From JAAFHB01 sp963677935 (GTDB lineage Bacteria > Bacteroidota > Bacteroidia > Bacteroidales > Prolixibacteraceae): a stretch of DNA of 64,000 nt. Below the pieces are notes generated by a model. It was not told the origin of the DNA. It was given only the letters and a program-made list of their open reading frames with translations, and did no database searches. The stretch covers positions 3,782,001 through 3,846,000 of the forward strand of contig CAXXEH010000003.1 in the NCBI GenBank assembly GCA_963677935.2, in the 5' to 3' direction. The position numbers and the translations under genes were made by a program. Of the stretch, positions 61,407 to 64,000 are shown one piece after another (within the stretch, counting starts at the first letter, position 1; every line of letters starts with the position of its first letter).

Positions 61407-61552
61407 GCAACAGAAAATCTTAAATTTTAATAATTTATACATGAAATAGCCATGGTTGCAAAATCACAAACCGAAGATAAATATATCACCATGGCTATTA
61501 GCTTCGCTGATCTACGATTCCATTTGGCCGCTAAAAAACAAATTATATACAA

Positions 61553-62440
61553 ATGAAATTACTAATAACCGGTTTTAACGGGTTCGTTGCAGGAAGCGTG
61601 ATCGCACATGCTCAAGGAACCTGGGAGATTCACGGCATCGGAAGATCGGAGAGTCCGGGAAATGAGCCCGGAATTTTCTATCATACTCTTGACTTATTGG
61701 ATGAGCAAAAGTTCATCCCCCTTTTTAATGAAATCTCACCCGATGCAGTTATTCATACCGCTGCGATGGCCAATATTGATGTTTGTCAGGTTAATCAGGA
61801 AAAGGCAGAACAAGTGAACGTTGGGATCACAAAGATGATCGCACGGCTTTGCTCAGCGCGAGGCGCTAAAATGGTCTTTTGTTCTACCGACACTATTTTT
61901 GACGGAATCAAGGGAGATTACACAGAAACGGACACTCCTCACGCAGTTAATTTCTATGCCGAAACAAAGATAAAAGGGGAACAGATCGTATTATCGGCAT
62001 CGCCTAAAAATGTGGTGGCCCGGTTAGCGCTTGTAATGGGGCTGCCGGTGATCGGACAAGGAAATTCCTTCCTTGCTGATACCATCTCAAAGCTAAGTAA
62101 AGGGATGGAGATCCCCTTCCCTGTGAACGAAACCCGTACCCCAATCGATGTGATAACACTGGGAAGTGCACTGGTAGAACTGGCAGGAAATCAATTCGGT
62201 GGCATTATTCATCTTTCGGGAAACACAAAGATCAACAGGTATCAGATGGGGCTTGAGATTGCCACCACACTGGGATATTCTACTGATCTGATCATCAGTG
62301 CCAATTCAAACGTCATGCCGGGAAGGGCTCCCCGCGCCAATGATGCCTCAATGGACAATTCACTCGCAAAACAGGTTTTAAAAACCCCGATGCGTACATT
62401 GTCTGAAGGGCTGAATCTGACCCTTAATTTTAAAAAGTAA
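61553..62440 (+). CDS. RmlD-like NAD(P)-dependent sugar reductase/epimerase
   Basis: 295 residues of the extended short-chain dehydrogenase group. The N-terminal dinucleotide site is TGFNGFVAGSV, and the Tyr/Lys pair is in NFYAETKIKGEQI. It is similar to dTDP-4-dehydrorhamnose reductases. It lies 12 bases before the aminotransferase gene, so the two are surely cotranscribed. The substrate is unknown. Confidence 0.82.
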   Translation: MKLLITGFNGFVAGSVIAHAQGTWEIHGIGRSESPGNEPGIFYHTLDLLDEQKFIPLFNEISPDAVIHTAAMANIDVCQVNQEKAEQVNVGITKMIARLCSARGAKMVFCSTDTIFDGIKGDYTETDTPHAVNFYAETKIKGEQIVLSASPKNVVARLALVMGLPVIGQGNSFLADTISKLSKGMEIPFPVNETRTPIDVITLGSALVELAGNQFGGIIHLSGNTKINRYQMGLEIATTLGYSTDLIISANSNVMPGRAPRANDASMDNSLAKQVLKTPMRTLSEGLNLTLNFKK

Positions 62441-62452
62441 ATCAAAAATAGA

Positions 62453-63643
62453 ATGAGCAAAATAAAATTTGACCTCGAAATTAAATTCGGATCCCAATAT
62501 GGGAAAGAAGAGGAGGATGCAGTCCTGAAAGTATTACGCAATAATGCACCAACAAGCGGAGATGAATGTATCGCCTTCGAAAAGATGTATGCAGCATACA
62601 CCGGAGCAAAACACGCAAGGGTGGTCAATAATGGTACCTCTGCCCTCTTTCTCTCAATGATTGGAATTGGTCTGAAACCAGGCGACAGGGTCTTAACCAC
62701 ACCAGTGACCTGGATTGCCACTGCAGCAGCACCCGTCACACTGGGTGCCGAAGTTGACTTTGTCGATATCGATCCGGTCACCTATAACCTGGACCCCAAT
62801 CAACTGGAGGATAAATTAACCCCAAATACCAAAGCGGTGATTCCGGTCCACCTTTATGGGCAATCATGCGATATGGATGAGATCATGGCGTTATCCCAAA
62901 AACATAACTTTGCAGTAGTCGAAGATGCCGCCCATGCCATCGGGGCTGAATATAAAGGGAAAAAGGTAGGAACCATCGGAGCCACAGGATGCTTCAGCTT
63001 TCACGAACAAAAAAATATCTCCACATTGGGTGAAGGAGGGATGGTCCTTACCAACGACGATGAGATTTTTGAACGGATCTCTCTTTATCGCTCACATTGT
63101 ACCAGAGTTCATGGTGCCAGTACAAAATACTGCACCCTGGATACCGAAAAATTTCCAATCGGGAAAAAATTCTGGTGGCAGGACTTCGATGACTGCGGAT
63201 ATAACTTCCGGATGACTGACATTCAGGCCGCCGTAGGTATCGAGCAATTGAAAAAACTGGACCAGCTGAATCAAAATCGTATCGATAACGCTGCTTATAT
63301 CACCAACGGACTGGAGAGAGTTCCAGGTCTCACGTTGCCCACTGTACGTCCTTACAACAAGCATGTCTTCCACCTCTATCCCGTAATGATCGATCCAAAA
63401 GAGTTCGGAATGTCAAAAGAGGATTTTATCTACGATATGCTCCATAAGTTTGGAATTAAAATCGGCTTTCATTATATACCACTCCATTACTCGACAGCAT
63501 TCAAAAACCGCGGATTCAAAAAAGGGCAGTTCCCCAACGCTGAAAAATTAGGTGATCAGCTGGTAACACTGCCTATCAACCCGCGCCAGACAGAGGAGGC
63601 ATTGGAATACCTGGTTAACAGCATCAAGGAGGTCAGGAAATAA
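62453..63643 (+). CDS. DegT/DnrJ/EryC1/StrS-family PLP aminotransferase
   Basis: 396 residues. The PLP-binding Lys is K187 in SFHEQKNISTLGEGG, the EDAAHAIGA region is the cofactor Asp/His motif, and NNGTSALFLSM is the phosphate-binding loop. Members transfer an amino group to keto-sugar nucleotides in antibiotic, LPS or glycan synthesis. Here it sits with an RmlD-like reductase, a mutase and a sugar kinase. Confidence 0.9.
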   Translation: MSKIKFDLEIKFGSQYGKEEEDAVLKVLRNNAPTSGDECIAFEKMYAAYTGAKHARVVNNGTSALFLSMIGIGLKPGDRVLTTPVTWIATAAAPVTLGAEVDFVDIDPVTYNLDPNQLEDKLTPNTKAVIPVHLYGQSCDMDEIMALSQKHNFAVVEDAAHAIGAEYKGKKVGTIGATGCFSFHEQKNISTLGEGGMVLTNDDEIFERISLYRSHCTRVHGASTKYCTLDTEKFPIGKKFWWQDFDDCGYNFRMTDIQAAVGIEQLKKLDQLNQNRIDNAAYITNGLERVPGLTLPTVRPYNKHVFHLYPVMIDPKEFGMSKEDFIYDMLHKFGIKIGFHYIPLHYSTAFKNRGFKKGQFPNAEKLGDQLVTLPINPRQTEEALEYLVNSIKEVRK

Positions 63644-63796
63644 AACGGCTGGATGCTGGTAACTAGCGGCTGGCGGCTGGCAACTGGTGGTTGGTTGTAT
63701 GCAAAGTAAATTAGCTTTATTGAATTTTATTTTTTTGTATTTCTTCATCGAAAGAAAAGTCCGCGAGTTGCAAGTAGCAAACTGCCAGGAGCATTA
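63643..63796. repeat. Intergenic inverted-repeat element (CTGCCAG/TTGCAAG family), copy 2
   Basis: A GGCTGG-rich left part (ACTAGCGGCTGGCGGCTGGC) and a right part GAGTTGCAAGTAGCAAACTGCCAGG flank an AT-rich centre. It has the same design as 25528-25630. Confidence 0.4.
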
Positions 63797-63824
63797 AATC
63801 ATTAAACTAAATACAAAACATAAT

Positions 63825-64000
63825 ATGTCATCGGAATTTGTAGAAACGATAAAATCACTAATCGGATCAGACAGGTTTTTCACCCCTTCCTCCCCCGTTT
63901 ATATCACCCGTTCACCCGGGCGGCTCGATCTGATGGGTGGTAACGATGATTATACTGGAGGGCTGGTTTTTGAATCAACCATCCGTGAGGCGACTTTTGC
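63825..64000 (+). CDS. GHMP-family sugar kinase, N-terminal part (runs off window)
   Basis: Only the first 58 residues are in the window. SPGRLDLMGGNDDYTGG is the galactokinase/L-arabinokinase signature (GRxNLIGEHxDY in galactokinase); the GRLDLMGG form is closer to the arabinokinase-like group. It would phosphorylate the anomeric carbon of a monosaccharide with ATP. It ends a run of sugar genes from 58523 and is probably part of the same pathway. The 3' part is missing. Confidence 0.75.
   Translation, partial: MSSEFVETIKSLIGSDRFFTPSSPVYITRSPGRLDLMGGNDDYTGGLVFESTIREATF

Overview
The window comes from a member of the Bacteroidota, most likely a free-living, glycan-degrading species near the Bacteroidales/Marinilabiliales; I cannot place it to genus. 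The evidence is the acpP-fabF-rnc block with purN diverging from it, DUF5686 and carboxypeptidase-regulatory-domain outer-membrane proteins, several GH92 enzymes, start codons without clear Shine-Dalgarno sequences, and promoter boxes of the TAnnTTTG type. I found no rRNA, tRNA, CRISPR array or intact insertion sequence.

Layout. 0.1-2.9 kb: a secreted NS-type endonuclease, a secreted esterase and a DUF3089 protein. 3-14.4 kb: a minus-strand run of three GH92 alpha-mannosidase-family proteins, a sialidase-fold protein and a predicted all-alpha glycosidase. It looks like an operon for trimming mannose-rich glycans but has no SusC/SusD pair. One GH92 protein has Gln where its two paralogues have the presumed catalytic acid Glu. 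15.3-23.1 kb: a three-gene signalling operon, described below. 23.7-34.5 kb: housekeeping genes (aspS, tadA, purN, an LD-carboxypeptidase, yraN and others) and outer-membrane proteins (a TonB receptor with a small His/Cys-rich partner, and a DUF5686 protein). 34.6-37 kb: acpP-fabF-rnc. 37-41.7 kb: a two-component system and a patatin/BamA-like protein. 41.9-46.3 kb: gdhA and leuS, divergent. 46.5-50.8 kb: an array of four single-gene or two-gene cassettes, all in one orientation, each bounded by its own inverted repeat and separated by attC-like palindromic sites. 51-59.7 kb: a LytS/LytTR system, a WalJ-like hydrolase, a pentapeptide protein, a GxxExxY protein between direct repeats, a papain-family protease and a sugar MFS transporter. 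59.9-64 kb: a sugar-phosphate/nucleotide-sugar cluster that runs off the end.

The most striking gene is at 17760-23117 (minus): one 1785-residue protein joining a complete Cu+ P1B-ATPase (CopA/RAN1 type) to an ETR1-type ethylene-binding membrane domain, four PAS domains and a histidine kinase. In plants the RAN1 copper ATPase loads copper into the ETR1 ethylene receptor; here both activities appear in one polypeptide. They are joined by one extra membrane helix and a methionine-rich extracytoplasmic segment. Directly downstream are an Rcp1-like response regulator and a hybrid kinase, so the operon looks like a complete copper-loaded receptor and phosphorelay. Two ethylene-site residues (equivalents of ETR1 Asp25 and Lys91) are changed, so the ligand may not be ethylene.

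Other signals worth attention: a perfect 18-bp hairpin inside the first codons of rnc (possible RNase III self-cleavage site), the integron-like cassette array with a nonsense-inactivated toxin, and several families of palindromic intergenic repeats.
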